Of a stretch of 64,000 nt of DNA, positions 8,730 to 18,346 are shown piece after piece (the stretch's first letter is position 1; each line of letters opens with the position of its first letter). The translations under genes and the position numbers were made by a program. Origin of the DNA: Streptomyces sp. YPW6 (GTDB lineage: Bacteria > Actinomycetota > Actinomycetes > Streptomycetales > Streptomycetaceae); NCBI RefSeq assembly GCF_018866325.1, contig NZ_CP076457.1, forward strand, positions 7,599,001 to 7,663,000, read 5' to 3'. The notes under the pieces are model-generated. The model made no database searches. It had not been told where the DNA came from and saw nothing but the letters and a program-made list of their open reading frames with translations.

Positions 8730-9449
8730 ATGACGCAATTCATCCTCGTGGCAGGGGCCTGGCTCGGTTCGTGGGCATGGCGCGACGTGGAGCCCGACCT
8801 GCGCGCGGCAGGTCACGGGGTCCACCCGTTGACGTTGTCGGGGCTCGCCGAGAAGCAGGGCGTGGCGGCGGGGCTGCAGAGGCACGTCCAGGACATCGTC
8901 GACGAGGTCGAGCGCCTCGACCTGCGCGATGTGGTGCTCGTCGGCCACAGCTACGCGGGTATCCCGGTCGGACAGGCGGCCGAGCGGATCGGCGACCGGC
9001 TCGCCCGTGTGGTCTTCGTCGATTCCAACGTCCCGGTCGACGGGGAGTCGTTCGTCACCGGCTGGCCGGACGGCCGGGCCGGCGTGGAGGCCGCGATCGC
9101 CGCCAACGAGAACTTCTGGCCGCCGCCGGCCGTCGCCGACTGCGCGGACCAGGGCCTCACCGACGAGCAGATCGCCCGGTTCATCGGCGGCTCGACCCCC
9201 CACCCCGGTGCCACCCTCACGGATCCCGCCGTCCTGGAACGTCCGTTGGGGCTGCTGCCCGCGACGTACGTCAAGTGTCTGCTGGACTGGCCCGAGCCGA
9301 GCATGGAGGTGGCCGAGCTGCTGACGAGCGAGCGCTGGCGGCTGGTCACGATGGACACCGGCCACTGGCCGATGTTCTCGCAGCCGCGTGAGCTCGCCCG
9401 GATCCTGCTCGACGCGGCGGAGTCGGACCCGGCAGGATCGGGCACATGA
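8730..9449 (+). CDS. Alpha/beta hydrolase
   Basis: This 239-residue hydrolase starts MTQFILVAGAWLGSWAW. Its nucleophile elbow is VGHSYAG with the serine at about S74, and DTGHWPM near the C terminus holds the catalytic histidine. It resembles esterase-like alpha/beta hydrolases of unknown substrate. It is paralogous to the N-terminal half of the fused hydrolase at 40660-42195. The stop overlaps the next start by 4 nt. Confidence 0.88.
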   Translation: MTQFILVAGAWLGSWAWRDVEPDLRAAGHGVHPLTLSGLAEKQGVAAGLQRHVQDIVDEVERLDLRDVVLVGHSYAGIPVGQAAERIGDRLARVVFVDSNVPVDGESFVTGWPDGRAGVEAAIAANENFWPPPAVADCADQGLTDEQIARFIGGSTPHPGATLTDPAVLERPLGLLPATYVKCLLDWPEPSMEVAELLTSERWRLVTMDTGHWPMFSQPRELARILLDAAESDPAGSGT

Positions 9450-9655
9450 CCATGGCCGCCTCGTCACGCCCGGAGCGGCGTCCACCGGAAGAGGGGGCCA
9501 CGGAGCACCCGGAGATCACTTACATCGGTTGCGCCCGGTGCGGCACCCTGATCGCGGGCCTCGACGGGCGGTACGCCTGCTCGGGCTGCGGCTGGGTCAA
9601 CGAGTGGACCGAGGGGCATCGCCCCCTGCCCGAGGCCCGACGCCGCCGCACGTGA
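9446..9655 (+). CDS. Small zinc-ribbon protein
   Basis: The 69-residue protein overlaps the upstream hydrolase by ATGA, so translation is probably coupled. It carries two CxxC-type knuckles, CARCGT (about 29-34) and CSGCGW (about 45-50), a layout expected for a zinc ribbon. The rest is charged and possibly disordered. It may bind nucleic acid or a protein partner; I know no named family. Confidence 0.65.
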   Translation: MTMAASSRPERRPPEEGATEHPEITYIGCARCGTLIAGLDGRYACSGCGWVNEWTEGHRPLPEARRRRT

Positions 9656-10140
9656 GCCTGGTCCGCGGCCTGTCGCACGCCGCCCGCCGTCCTGAGCCGC
9701 GGTCGGGTGGCTGCCCGACGGTCAGGCACCGGAGGGACCCGGTTCGGCCTCCCCGCCACACGTTCCCGAACAGGGCGGCACCCCGAGCGCGACCACCACC
9801 GGCGCCCCGGCCAGGGCGGCATCCCGGCCGTCGACCGCCTGACGGCCCAGCATGACCACCGACGCCATCTCACCGACGGCACCGGGCCGACGACAGCCGA
9901 CCGCCCCACCCGGCCGACGGCCCGGCGCGCCCGCCGCGGTCGTCGGAGAGCCCTCCGCAGGCCGTGACGGAGATCTCTCCGACGCCCTTCGGGGCCGTGC
10001 GCACCGCTGTTCCAGCAGGTGCGGCGGGGTCCGCTCGCCGGAACGGAATCGCGACCGCAGCCGCCCACCACGTACACTCGCCCCCGCCTCCGCCGACCGG
10101 CGGAGGCGTTCCGCACCCGAGCGACGGGGAAACACACCGT
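9656..10140. other. Intergenic region with a 10-bp stem hairpin
   Basis: No convincing gene was found; open frames here are arginine- and proline-rich shadows. CGCCTCCGCC at 10085-10094 pairs perfectly with GGCGGAGGCG at 10099-10108 around GACC, 32 nt before the next start codon. It may terminate upstream transcription or lie in the leader of the following small gene. Confidence 0.5.
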
Positions 10141-10299
10141 ATGAGTTCCGCAGACAGCACCGAAGCACCGATCTACGCCGGCCTCGTGGAGGAGCAGGGC
10201 GACGTACCCGCCGAAGTGCGCCGGGTGGCCGAGGAGGTCCTGCGTGAGGCCGACCGTGCCCTCGACTTCGGCACCGTACGCGCGGCCGCAGCCCGCTGA
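10141..10299 (+). CDS. Hypothetical 52-residue protein
   Basis: The short ORF starts with ATG after ACGGGGAAAC and encodes an acidic helical protein (APIYAGLVEEQGDVPAEVRR, then a second amphipathic helix). Its composition is sensible and unlike the surrounding shadow frames, so I consider it a real small gene. I recall similar small proteins in streptomycetes but no function. Confidence 0.6.
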   Translation: MSSADSTEAPIYAGLVEEQGDVPAEVRRVAEEVLREADRALDFGTVRAAAAR

Positions 10300-10970
10300 C
10301 GGCGACCTGGACCCCCGGTCGCAGCCGCCCCAGGGCGGCCATGTCCATCACGGGACGATAAACGTCCTGCAACTATTGCCATATTCTTGCGTTCGCGACG
10401 CGATGGTTTGCTGAAGAACCGTCGCCGGTGGGCGTGGGTGAGGCCGCGGTAGGCCGGGCGTCCGGAAGGACGAGCCCACTGCCGCCGCGGCCCCCCGGCC
10501 ACTCGCTGCGATCGCCCCGGCGGCCGAGCTCGGTGAGCGGTCCACGCAACCGCGTGGAGAGCGCTCCCGGCCGGCCGCCGAGGGGCGGAAACCCGATCGC
10601 TGTGCCGCCCGCGCCCGCCAGCACGCACGGCTCGGGCGGGCGGACGGCCACTCCGTGAATCGCCTGCTTCCGTCGGCGTGCGTCCGCGTACCCGCGTCCG
10701 TGTGGTCACCTGAGGGTCGCCTGCCGCGAACGTCCCAGGGTCCCGCGTCACCTCCGGCTCCGCCCCCCGTCCGCCCCCCGCTTGCCCCGGAACCGCCGTC
10801 GATCCGACCGCTTCCGTCGATTGCCGTGGCATCACACCGGCAGTCTCTGTCAAAGAATTACGAAACCCGCGCGACATCTTGCGGACATTCGTCGGCGGTG
10901 GTTGAGTGTGGGTCGCCGCGCAGCTCGGGGCTGTCGGCTTCCCGCACTCCTGCCCTAAAGGGGTCCACCG
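10300..10970. other. Intergenic region upstream of the sugar transporter
   Basis: These 671 bases hold no supportable gene. Two AT-richer patches (about 10365-10420 and 10850-10890) are probable promoter regions for the transport operon. I looked for a LacI-type palindrome and saw no clear one. No regulator gene is next to the operon. Confidence 0.5.
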
Positions 10971-12323
10971 ATGAGAAGTTCCGCACTTCGTCGTACCTGC
11001 ACCGCCGCCATCGCCACCGCACTGGCCGTCACCGGCCTGGCCGCCTGCAACTCCGAGGGCGACAGCGAAGCGGACGGCAAGACGCGCATCACGGTCAACT
11101 GCTGGCCCCAGCCGAGTGCGAAGATCGACCACAAGCGGTTCGACGAGGACGTCAAGACGTTCGAGAAGCAGAACCCCGACATCGACGTCGTCGCGCACGA
11201 CGCCTTCCCGTGCCAGGACCCCAAGACCTTCGACGCGAAGCTCGCCGGCGGTCAGATGGAGGACGTCTTCTACACGTACTTCACCGACACCGAGCGCGTC
11301 GTCTCGATCAACCAGGCCGCGGACATCACCGAGTACGTCAAGGACCTCAAGACGTACAAGGACATAGCCCAGCCCCTGCGCGACGCCTACACCGTCGACG
11401 GCAAGATCTACGGCATCCCGCGCACGAACTACTCCATGGGCCTGCTCTACAGCAAGCCGCTCTTCACCAAGGCGGGACTCGACCCCAGCAAGCCGCCCAC
11501 CACGTGGGACGAGGTCCAGGCCGCGGCGAAGAAGATCGCCGCGCTCGGCGACGGGACCGTGGGCTTCGCCGAGTACAGCGCGCAGAACCAGGGCGGCTGG
11601 CACTTCACCGCCTCGATCTACTCCCAGGGCGGCGCGGTCGTCAGCGAGGACGGCAAGAAGGCCACGGTCGACACCCCCGAGGGCAAGGCCGTCCTGCAGA
11701 ACCTCAAGGACATGCGCTGGCGGGACGACTCCATGGGCGCCAAGCAGCTCCTCATCATCAACGACACCCTCCAGATGATGGGCTCCGGCAAGCTCGGCAT
11801 GTATCTGGCCGCCCCCGACAACGTGCCGCGCATCGTCAAGGAAGCCGGCGGCTCGTACGAGGACCTGGCCTTCGCCCCGATGCCCGGCGGCAAGGGCACC
11901 CTCATGGGCGGCGACGGCTACATGTTCAACAAGAAGGCCACCCCCGAGCAGATCAAGGCCGGCCTCAAGTGGCTGGAGTGGACCTTCCTCACTCCGGGCC
12001 AGGGCTACATGAACAACTACGCCCGGGCGGCTTCGGACAAGTCCCCGGTGGGCCTGCCCGAGCCCCGGCTGTTCACCGGCGCCACCGACGCCGAGGACCA
12101 GGAGCTGAAGAAGGCGTCGGCCAACGTCCCGGTCGAGAACTACCAGGCCTTCATCGACGGCGGCCAGCAGCTCGACATGAAACTGGAGCCCAAGCACGGC
12201 CAGCAGATCTACGCGGTTCTCGACGGCGCCGTCTCGGCCGTCCTGACGAAGAAGGACGCGGACATCGACGCCCTGCTCAAGGACGCCCAGTCCAAGATCG
12301 ACGGAATCCTGGCCCGAGGCTGA
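10971..12323 (+). CDS. Sugar ABC transporter substrate-binding lipoprotein
   Basis: The 450-residue extracytoplasmic solute-binding protein has a basic signal sequence and the lipobox LAAC (Cys at about 25). The mature part has the family-1 binding-protein pattern (YGIPRTNYSMGLLYSKPLF, then TTWDEV). It captures a sugar and delivers it to the two permeases directly downstream; the GH13 enzyme in the same array suggests an alpha-glucoside. No ATPase is in the operon, so the shared MsiK-type ATPase common in Streptomyces probably energises it. Confidence 0.92.
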   Translation: MRSSALRRTCTAAIATALAVTGLAACNSEGDSEADGKTRITVNCWPQPSAKIDHKRFDEDVKTFEKQNPDIDVVAHDAFPCQDPKTFDAKLAGGQMEDVFYTYFTDTERVVSINQAADITEYVKDLKTYKDIAQPLRDAYTVDGKIYGIPRTNYSMGLLYSKPLFTKAGLDPSKPPTTWDEVQAAAKKIAALGDGTVGFAEYSAQNQGGWHFTASIYSQGGAVVSEDGKKATVDTPEGKAVLQNLKDMRWRDDSMGAKQLLIINDTLQMMGSGKLGMYLAAPDNVPRIVKEAGGSYEDLAFAPMPGGKGTLMGGDGYMFNKKATPEQIKAGLKWLEWTFLTPGQGYMNNYARAASDKSPVGLPEPRLFTGATDAEDQELKKASANVPVENYQAFIDGGQQLDMKLEPKHGQQIYAVLDGAVSAVLTKKDADIDALLKDAQSKIDGILARG

Positions 12324-12328
12324 ACGCC

Positions 12329-13297
12329 ATGAAGACCCCCTCCCACGCCGCAGCGCCCGCACGACCGCGGTCCGCCGGTGCGACGCATCCCCCGGGGGAC
12401 GCGCGCCCGGCGGGCCGCGGGCCCCGGGAACCGCTGCGCCGGAAGATCGCCGACCAGGCCACCGCGTACGGCTTCCTGGTCGGCGGGCTGCTCTGCTTCA
12501 TCCTGTTCTCGTGGTACCCGGCGATCCGGTCGGTGATCATCGCGTTCCAGAAGTACACACCCGGCTCCGACCCCCAGTGGGTCGGCACCGCGAACTTCAC
12601 CCGGGTCTTCCAGGACCCCGAGTTCACCGCCGCCTGGCGCAACACGCTCACCTTCACGGTGCTCGCCCTGGTCATCGGGTTCGCCATTCCCTTCGTCATG
12701 GCGCTCGTCCTCAACGAACTGCGGCACGCCAAAGCGTTCTTCCGGGTCGTCGTCTACCTCCCCGTGATGATCCCGCCGGTCGTCAGCGCCCTGCTGTGGA
12801 AGTGGTTCTACGATCCGGGCGCGGGCCTGGCCAACGAGGTGCTCGGCTTCCTCCACCTGCCCACGTCGAACTGGACCAACGGCGCCGACACCGCGCTCGT
12901 CTCGCTGGTCATCGTCGCCACCTGGGCCAACATGGGCGGCACCGTCCTCATCTACCTCGCAGCCCTCCAGGGCATACCCGGCGAACTGTACGAGGCGGCC
13001 GAGCTCGACGGCGCGTCCGTCCTGCAGCGCGTCCTGCACGTCACGATCCCGCAGACCCGCTTCATCATCCTGATGCTGATGCTCCTTCAGGTGATCGCGA
13101 CGATGCAGGTGTTCACCGAACCCTTCGTCATCACCGGCGGCGGACCGGAGAACTCCACCGTCACGGTGCTCTACCTGATCTACAAGTACGCCTTCCTCTA
13201 CAACGACTTCGGCGGTGCGTCCGCCCTCAGCGTGATGCTCCTGCTGGTGCTCAGCGCGTTCTCCGCCCTGTATCTGCGACTCACCCGCACCGACTGA
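12329..13297 (+). CDS. Sugar ABC transporter permease, MalF type
   Basis: The 322-residue permease has about 40 cytosolic residues, then six predicted membrane helices. The cytoplasmic EAA loop reads YEAAELDGASVLQRVLHVTIP, which contacts the ATPase. The ATG lies 5 nt after the binding-protein stop, so translation is tightly linked. It forms a heterodimer with the next gene product. Confidence 0.93.
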   Translation: MKTPSHAAAPARPRSAGATHPPGDARPAGRGPREPLRRKIADQATAYGFLVGGLLCFILFSWYPAIRSVIIAFQKYTPGSDPQWVGTANFTRVFQDPEFTAAWRNTLTFTVLALVIGFAIPFVMALVLNELRHAKAFFRVVVYLPVMIPPVVSALLWKWFYDPGAGLANEVLGFLHLPTSNWTNGADTALVSLVIVATWANMGGTVLIYLAALQGIPGELYEAAELDGASVLQRVLHVTIPQTRFIILMLMLLQVIATMQVFTEPFVITGGGPENSTVTVLYLIYKYAFLYNDFGGASALSVMLLLVLSAFSALYLRLTRTD

Positions 13298-13314
13298 GAG
13301 GAGCGTCGCCCGCC

Positions 13315-14268
13315 ATGACCCGGACAGCTCCGGCCCCGGTAAAGAAGCCGCCCGCTCCCCGCGGCAAGAAGATCGCAGACGCCCCGGCCGCCCGCTCCGT
13401 ACGCACCGTCATCTCGCCGCTGGCGCTCGCCGGGCGCCGGGGCAAGGTCACGTACTGGTCGGTGTTCACCCTCGTCGTCCTGCTCTTCGCGTTCGCGTTC
13501 CTCTTCCCCGTCTACTGGATGGTCACGGGAGCGATGAAACCGCCCGCGGAAGTGGTGCGCACCCCACCCACCCTCGTCCCCGAGCAGTGGCAGCTCAGCG
13601 GCTACACCGACGCCTGGGACCTGATGCGGCTCCCGACCCACCTGTGGAACACGGTGGTCCAGGCCACCGGCGCCTGGGTGCTGCAGATCGTCTTCTGCAC
13701 CGCGGCCGCCTACGCCCTGTCCAAACTCAGGCCGGCCTTCGGCAACGTGATCCTCGGCGGCATCCTCGCCACCCTCATGGTCCCGGTGCAGGCCCTCGTC
13801 GTACCGAAGTACCTCACCATCGCCGACCTGCCGCTGATCCACGTCAACCTGCTCAACGACCCGCTGGCCATCTGGCTGCCGGCCGTCGCGAACGCCTTCA
13901 ACCTCTATCTGCTCAAACGGTTCTTCGACCAGATCCCGCGTGACGTCCTGGAAGCCGCCGAGATCGACGGCGCGGGCAGACTGCGCACCCTCTGGTCCAT
14001 CGTCCTGCCTCTGTCGAGACCCGTCCTGGGCGTCGTGTCGATCTTCGCGCTGGTCGCCGTGTGGCAGGACTTCCTGTGGCCGCTGATGGTCTTCTCCGAC
14101 ACCGAGAAGCAGCCCATCAGCGTGGCCCTCGTGCAGCTCTCGCAGAACGTCCCGCTGACCGTGCTCATCGCAGCCATGGTCATCGCGAGCATCCCGATGG
14201 TCCTGATGTTCCTCGTCTTCCAACGGCACATCATCGCCGGAATCAGCGCGGGCAGCACGAAGGGCTGA
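13315..14268 (+). CDS. Sugar ABC transporter permease, MalG type
   Basis: This 317-residue permease starts after GAGAGGAGCG, 17 nt from the previous stop. It has six predicted helices and the EAA loop LEAAEIDGAGRLRTLWSIVLP. The N-terminal 45 residues are basic and cytosolic. With the preceding MalF-type subunit it forms the transmembrane channel for the sugar importer. Confidence 0.93.
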   Translation: MTRTAPAPVKKPPAPRGKKIADAPAARSVRTVISPLALAGRRGKVTYWSVFTLVVLLFAFAFLFPVYWMVTGAMKPPAEVVRTPPTLVPEQWQLSGYTDAWDLMRLPTHLWNTVVQATGAWVLQIVFCTAAAYALSKLRPAFGNVILGGILATLMVPVQALVVPKYLTIADLPLIHVNLLNDPLAIWLPAVANAFNLYLLKRFFDQIPRDVLEAAEIDGAGRLRTLWSIVLPLSRPVLGVVSIFALVAVWQDFLWPLMVFSDTEKQPISVALVQLSQNVPLTVLIAAMVIASIPMVLMFLVFQRHIIAGISAGSTKG

Positions 14269-14426
14269 CCCACCCCCCCTCGCAACCGCGCCCCCGGACC
14301 CGCCGCCGCCCCGGCCATCCCGCCCCGCTCCGGGGCGGCGGCGGCCCCCAGCTCCCTCGCCCCTCCCTGCCGCGCGGACCGGCCCACCCCGCCGGCGACC
14401 GCGCCCGCCCGAAAGGAACCCGCCCT

Positions 14427-16028
14427 ATGGAAGGCAGCCTGCTCGCCGCCGACGACTGGTGGCGCTCGGCCGTCATCTACCAGGTCTACGTCCGCAGCTT
14501 CGCCGACGGCGACGGGGACGGCACCGGCGATCTGACGGGCGTACGGTCCCGGCTGCCCTACCTGGCCCAGCTCGGCGTCGACGCGCTCTGGTTCACCCCC
14601 TGGTACCTGTCCCCGATGGCGGACGGCGGATACGACGTCGCCGACTACCGGGCCATCGACCCCGCCTTCGGCAACCTCGCCGAGGCCGAGAAGCTCATCG
14701 CCGAAGCCCGTGAGGCAGGCATCCGCACCATCATCGACATCGTCCCCAACCACGTCTCCGACCAGCACGTCTGGTTCCAGGCGGCACTCGCCGCGGGACC
14801 CGGCAGCCCGGAGCGCGAACTCTTCCACTTCCGTCCCGGCCGGGGCGCCCACGGCGAACTGCCCCCCAACGACTGGGAGAGCGAGTTCGGGGGAGTGCCC
14901 TGGACCCGCGTCGAGGACGGCGAGTGGTACCTCCACCTCTTCGCCACCGAACAGCCCGACCTCAACTGGGCGCACCCCGCCGTACGCCAGGAACACGAGG
15001 ACGTCCTGCGCTTCTGGTTCGAGAGGGGCGTCGCCGGGGTACGCATCGACTCCGCCGCGCTCGTCGCCAAGGACCCGGGCCTCCCCGACCTCGAAGGACA
15101 CCAGGGGCCCCACCCGTACGTCGACCGGGACGAGCTCCACGGCATCTACCGGAGCTGGCGCGCCATCGCCGACGAGTTCGACGGCATCTTCGTCGGCGAG
15201 GTCTGGCTGCCCGACGCGGAGCGCTTCGCCCGCTACCTCCGCCCCGACGAACTGCACACCGCCTTCAACTTCGCCTTCCTCAGCTGCCCCTGGGACGCCG
15301 CACTGCTGCGCCGCGCCATCGACGACACCCTCGCCGAACACGCCCCCGTCGGCGCCCCCGCCACCTGGGTCCTCTGCAACCACGACATCACCCGCACCGT
15401 CACCCGCTACGGCCGCGAGGACACCGGATTCAGCTTCACGGCCAAGGCGTTCGGCGTCCCGAGCGACCTGGAGCTCGGCACCCGCCGTGCCCGCGCAGCC
15501 GCCCTCCTCTCGCTCGCCCTGCCCGGCTCGGTCTACCTCTACCAGGGCGAGGAACTGGGCCTGCCCGAGGCCGACGTACCGCTGGACCGTATCCAGGACC
15601 CCATGTACTTCCGCTCCCAGGGGCGGGCCCCGGGCCGCGACGGCTGCCGCACCCCGCTGCCCTGGGCGGCCGGTGAACCCTTCGCGGGCTTCGGCTCCAC
15701 CGCGGAACCCTGGCTGCCGCTGCCCGCCGACTGGCCGTCCCGCGCGGCCGACCTCCAGGAGCGCGACCCCCACTCCATGCTGGCCCTCTACCGTGAGGCC
15801 CTGCGACGACGGCGCTCCCTGACCGCACTGCACACCGAGCCGCTGCGCTGGCTGAGCGAGGAACCCGGCCTGCTCATGTTCGCCCGGGGCGAGCGCCTCG
15901 TCTGCGCCGTCAACCTCGCGGAACAGCCCGCCGAGCTCCCCGCCCACACCGAGGTCCTCCTCACCAGCGGCCCCCTCGGCGCCGGGGGCCGACTGCCCCG
16001 GGACACGGCGGTGTGGCTGGCCGTCTGA
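14427..16028 (+). CDS. GH13 alpha-glucosidase
   Basis: The 533-residue cytosolic enzyme starts after GAAAGGAAC. It has the GH13 conserved regions: DIVPNHVSDQH, GVRIDSA with the nucleophile D208, GEVWL with the acid/base E258 and NHD with D320. It should hydrolyse imported alpha-glucosides to glucose (oligo-1,6-glucosidase or alpha-glucosidase group). It lies 158 nt after the permease and probably belongs to the transport operon. Confidence 0.92.
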   Translation: MEGSLLAADDWWRSAVIYQVYVRSFADGDGDGTGDLTGVRSRLPYLAQLGVDALWFTPWYLSPMADGGYDVADYRAIDPAFGNLAEAEKLIAEAREAGIRTIIDIVPNHVSDQHVWFQAALAAGPGSPERELFHFRPGRGAHGELPPNDWESEFGGVPWTRVEDGEWYLHLFATEQPDLNWAHPAVRQEHEDVLRFWFERGVAGVRIDSAALVAKDPGLPDLEGHQGPHPYVDRDELHGIYRSWRAIADEFDGIFVGEVWLPDAERFARYLRPDELHTAFNFAFLSCPWDAALLRRAIDDTLAEHAPVGAPATWVLCNHDITRTVTRYGREDTGFSFTAKAFGVPSDLELGTRRARAAALLSLALPGSVYLYQGEELGLPEADVPLDRIQDPMYFRSQGRAPGRDGCRTPLPWAAGEPFAGFGSTAEPWLPLPADWPSRAADLQERDPHSMLALYREALRRRRSLTALHTEPLRWLSEEPGLLMFARGERLVCAVNLAEQPAELPAHTEVLLTSGPLGAGGRLPRDTAVWLAV

Positions 16029-16225
16029 CGCCGTACGCCGCACCGTCCGGTCAGAAGCCCGGCCGCCGCGGGGCGATCGCCCAGGAGGTCTGAGTATCCG
16101 CACTCAGGCCTCCAGTCCCGCCCGCCCCGACGATGGGGGCGTGGCGGGCGAAGCCGGGAAGGGCGGGCCCGGCACACCGCCGCCGTCCACCGGGACGGCC
16201 GCGCCCGCCGGATCCAGGGAGAACC

Positions 16226-16891
16226 GTGCTCAGCCGTATCGCCTCCGCCGTCGTCCCCTCGCTCGGACACCTCACCGTCACGTCCGACCACGCAACGGCC
16301 CCTGCCGCTGGCAGCATCATCGTCGCCAACCACGCCTCCCTGGCCGACCCGGGCATCGTCCTCGCCGCACTGCTGCGCCTCGGCGTCGAACCCGTCGTCA
16401 TGGCCACCGCCGGCCTGTGGCGCATCCCGGTTCTCGGCCGTCTCCTGCGCCACGGCGGCCACGTGCCCGTGCACCGCAACAGCCGGCGGGCGGCGGACGC
16501 CCTCGACGCGGCCGCCGTCGCGCTCGGGGAGGGGCGCCGCCTGCTGATCTACGGCGAAGGACGACTGCCCAGCCGCCTGGACGCGGCCGAGGCTCCGCCG
16601 GAAGGCTTCCGCAGCGGCCTCGCCCGCCTCGCGCACGCGTCCGGGGCCCCCGTCGTACCGCTCGGACAGGCGGGCGCCCGCCGGGTGACCTCGGGCCGGC
16701 GCGCCAAGCAGATCTCCGGTCTCCTCACCGCCCCGGCCCGCCGCCCCCGCCTCCACGTCCACATCGGCTCCCCGCTCCACCTCCCGCCGGAGGTGGAGAC
16801 GGCGACCGCCACGGCACGCGCAGCCGTCACCGCCGCCTGGCGCACCGCCGCTCACCACCTCGGCGAACCCGCGACGCTCACCGGACGCTGA
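16226..16891 (+). CDS. PlsC-family acyltransferase
   Basis: The 221-residue enzyme starts at GTG after CAGGGAGAACC. Motif I is NHASLAD, giving the catalytic HX4D pair H36 and D41; GEGRLPS (about 110) replaces the usual EGTRS motif. These enzymes transfer acyl chains from acyl-CoA or acyl-ACP to lysophosphatidic acid or related acceptors at the inner membrane. No glycerolipid genes flank it, so the acceptor is unknown. Confidence 0.85.
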   Translation: MLSRIASAVVPSLGHLTVTSDHATAPAAGSIIVANHASLADPGIVLAALLRLGVEPVVMATAGLWRIPVLGRLLRHGGHVPVHRNSRRAADALDAAAVALGEGRRLLIYGEGRLPSRLDAAEAPPEGFRSGLARLAHASGAPVVPLGQAGARRVTSGRRAKQISGLLTAPARRPRLHVHIGSPLHLPPEVETATATARAAVTAAWRTAAHHLGEPATLTGR

Positions 16892-16989
16892 ACGCCCCCA
16901 CGCCAACGTCCGGCGGACCACACCCCAGCCCTCGACGCACCGTACGACAGGGGAAGCGGCTGCCTCGCGGCCCGAGCCCCCTGCCCCGG

Positions 16990-17240
16990 ACGCCGGCGGT
17001 CGCCCACATGCCCTGGTTCGCCTCGGCACCGTCCCCGAAGGCGGGAACCACCTCGCCGAACGGCCGCCCGAACGTCTCGCCGAAGCAGCCCAGCTCCACC
17101 CCGGCGGCATGCTCGACCAGCCCGAGGAGGTTCGTACCGGTCTGCGTCGGAGGGCGGCGCACGTCGTGCTCCGACAGCCCCTTCGAGCTTCCACAACAGG
17201 GCATCACGAGCGGACCGGAGACAGCGCTGGAGATCGGCCT
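16990..17240 (-). pseudogene. Broken DinB/DUF664 gene
   Basis: Reading minus-strand DNA, PKADLQRCLRSARDALLWKL continues into GLSEHDVRRPPTQTGTNLLG only after a one-base frame change at the C-run 17178-17181. The reading then passes FGETFGRPFGEVVPAF and stops resembling the family after MWATAG at about 16990. This matches the N-terminal part of a DinB/DUF664 protein, a different subgroup from the intact gene at 2479. It has no clear start codon, one frameshift and a missing C-terminal half. Confidence 0.8.
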
Positions 17241-17517
17241 TCGGCTGCGCAAGGGGCCTGCGTGCAGTCGGTCACCGGCCACGGACAGCCCGCCCCGGCT
17301 CAGGGCCGGGCAGCCGCTCGCACTCTGCCCGTTCCGGGGCACGTCCCGGGTGGCGGTGGTGCCCGGGGCGGCGTAGGTATGGAGACGTGCTGCTCCGCGG
17401 ACGTACGACACCACGGAGCGCACCGGCCCGTAAGCGGCCGGTGACCAGCAGGCCCACCCGGCCGGACCGCTGTCGGCGTCCGCCGGCTCACCACCGGGTG
17501 CGAGGAGACGGATTCCG

Positions 17518-18306
17518 ATGACCGAGGCAGAGCAGAGCACCCCGGTGCACGGCATCCCGTGCTGGGTCAGTCTCCTGACCCGGGACCTGCGGGCCGCCCA
17601 GGACTTCTACGGGACCGTTCTGGGGTGGACCTTCCGCTCGGGCACCCTCGGCGAGGGCTTCTCCGTCGCCCACGTCGACGGCCTGCCCGTCGCCGGCATC
17701 GCGCAGATCGCCCCGGGCCTGCCCACGGCCGTCTCCTGGACCCCGTACTTCGCCGTCTCGGACGTCGACACCGCCGCGGCCCGCGTCCGGGAGAGGGGCG
17801 GCACCATCGCTGTCGGCCCGATCCGGATCGGGCCCGGCCGGGGAGCGATGGCGGCCGACCGGGAAGGGGCCGCGTTCGGCTTCTGGGAAGGCAGGACTCC
17901 ACCCTGGTCGTTCGGCCGCGACAGCGCACCGGCCTCTCTCGAACTCCGCACCAGCCACGCCTTCGACTCAGCGATCTTCTACGCCGAGGTGTTCGGCTGG
18001 GCCTCCGAGGAACCCGGCGGCTGTGAAGTCGGCTACGCCTACCGGCAGGACGCGGTCGTCGTCCGGCAGGGCGGCCGCACCGTGGCCACCCTGCGCGGCG
18101 GCGGGGACGCCTCGTCCCCCGACCCCCGGCTGCACCCCCGATGGCACGTCCGTTTCCAGGTCGAGGACCTGGAGGCCGCCGCCGAGGCCGCCCGCGCGGC
18201 GGGCGGAACGGCCGGCCCGCCGGTGGACTCGCCCGCCGACGGGAGCGAAGCGGTGATCAGGGACCCCGACGGCGGCATCTTCACCGTCTGCGCCCACCCG
18301 GCGTAG
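17518..18306 (+). CDS. Two-domain glyoxalase-fold (VOC) protein
   Basis: The 262-residue protein consists of two similar VOC halves: residues 8-125 (CWVSLLTRDLRAAQDFYGTV at its start) and 135-260 (ELRTSHAFDSAIFYAEVFGW). VOC proteins use paired beta-alpha-beta modules to hold a metal or bind ligands; this two-repeat form resembles CFP30-type hydroxylase-like proteins. Metal ligands cannot be assigned with certainty. It starts after CGAGGAGACGG. Confidence 0.85.
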   Translation: MTEAEQSTPVHGIPCWVSLLTRDLRAAQDFYGTVLGWTFRSGTLGEGFSVAHVDGLPVAGIAQIAPGLPTAVSWTPYFAVSDVDTAAARVRERGGTIAVGPIRIGPGRGAMAADREGAAFGFWEGRTPPWSFGRDSAPASLELRTSHAFDSAIFYAEVFGWASEEPGGCEVGYAYRQDAVVVRQGGRTVATLRGGGDASSPDPRLHPRWHVRFQVEDLEAAAEAARAAGGTAGPPVDSPADGSEAVIRDPDGGIFTVCAHPA

Positions 18307-18346
18307 ACGTCCCAGGGCGCGCTGAGCGCGTATCCGTCGCCCTCAG

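Noticed and set aside
14269..14426. GC palindromes before the GH13 gene as a terminator
   Set aside because: Only short low-complexity G/C runs; no stable unique stem, and the spacing suits operon read-through.
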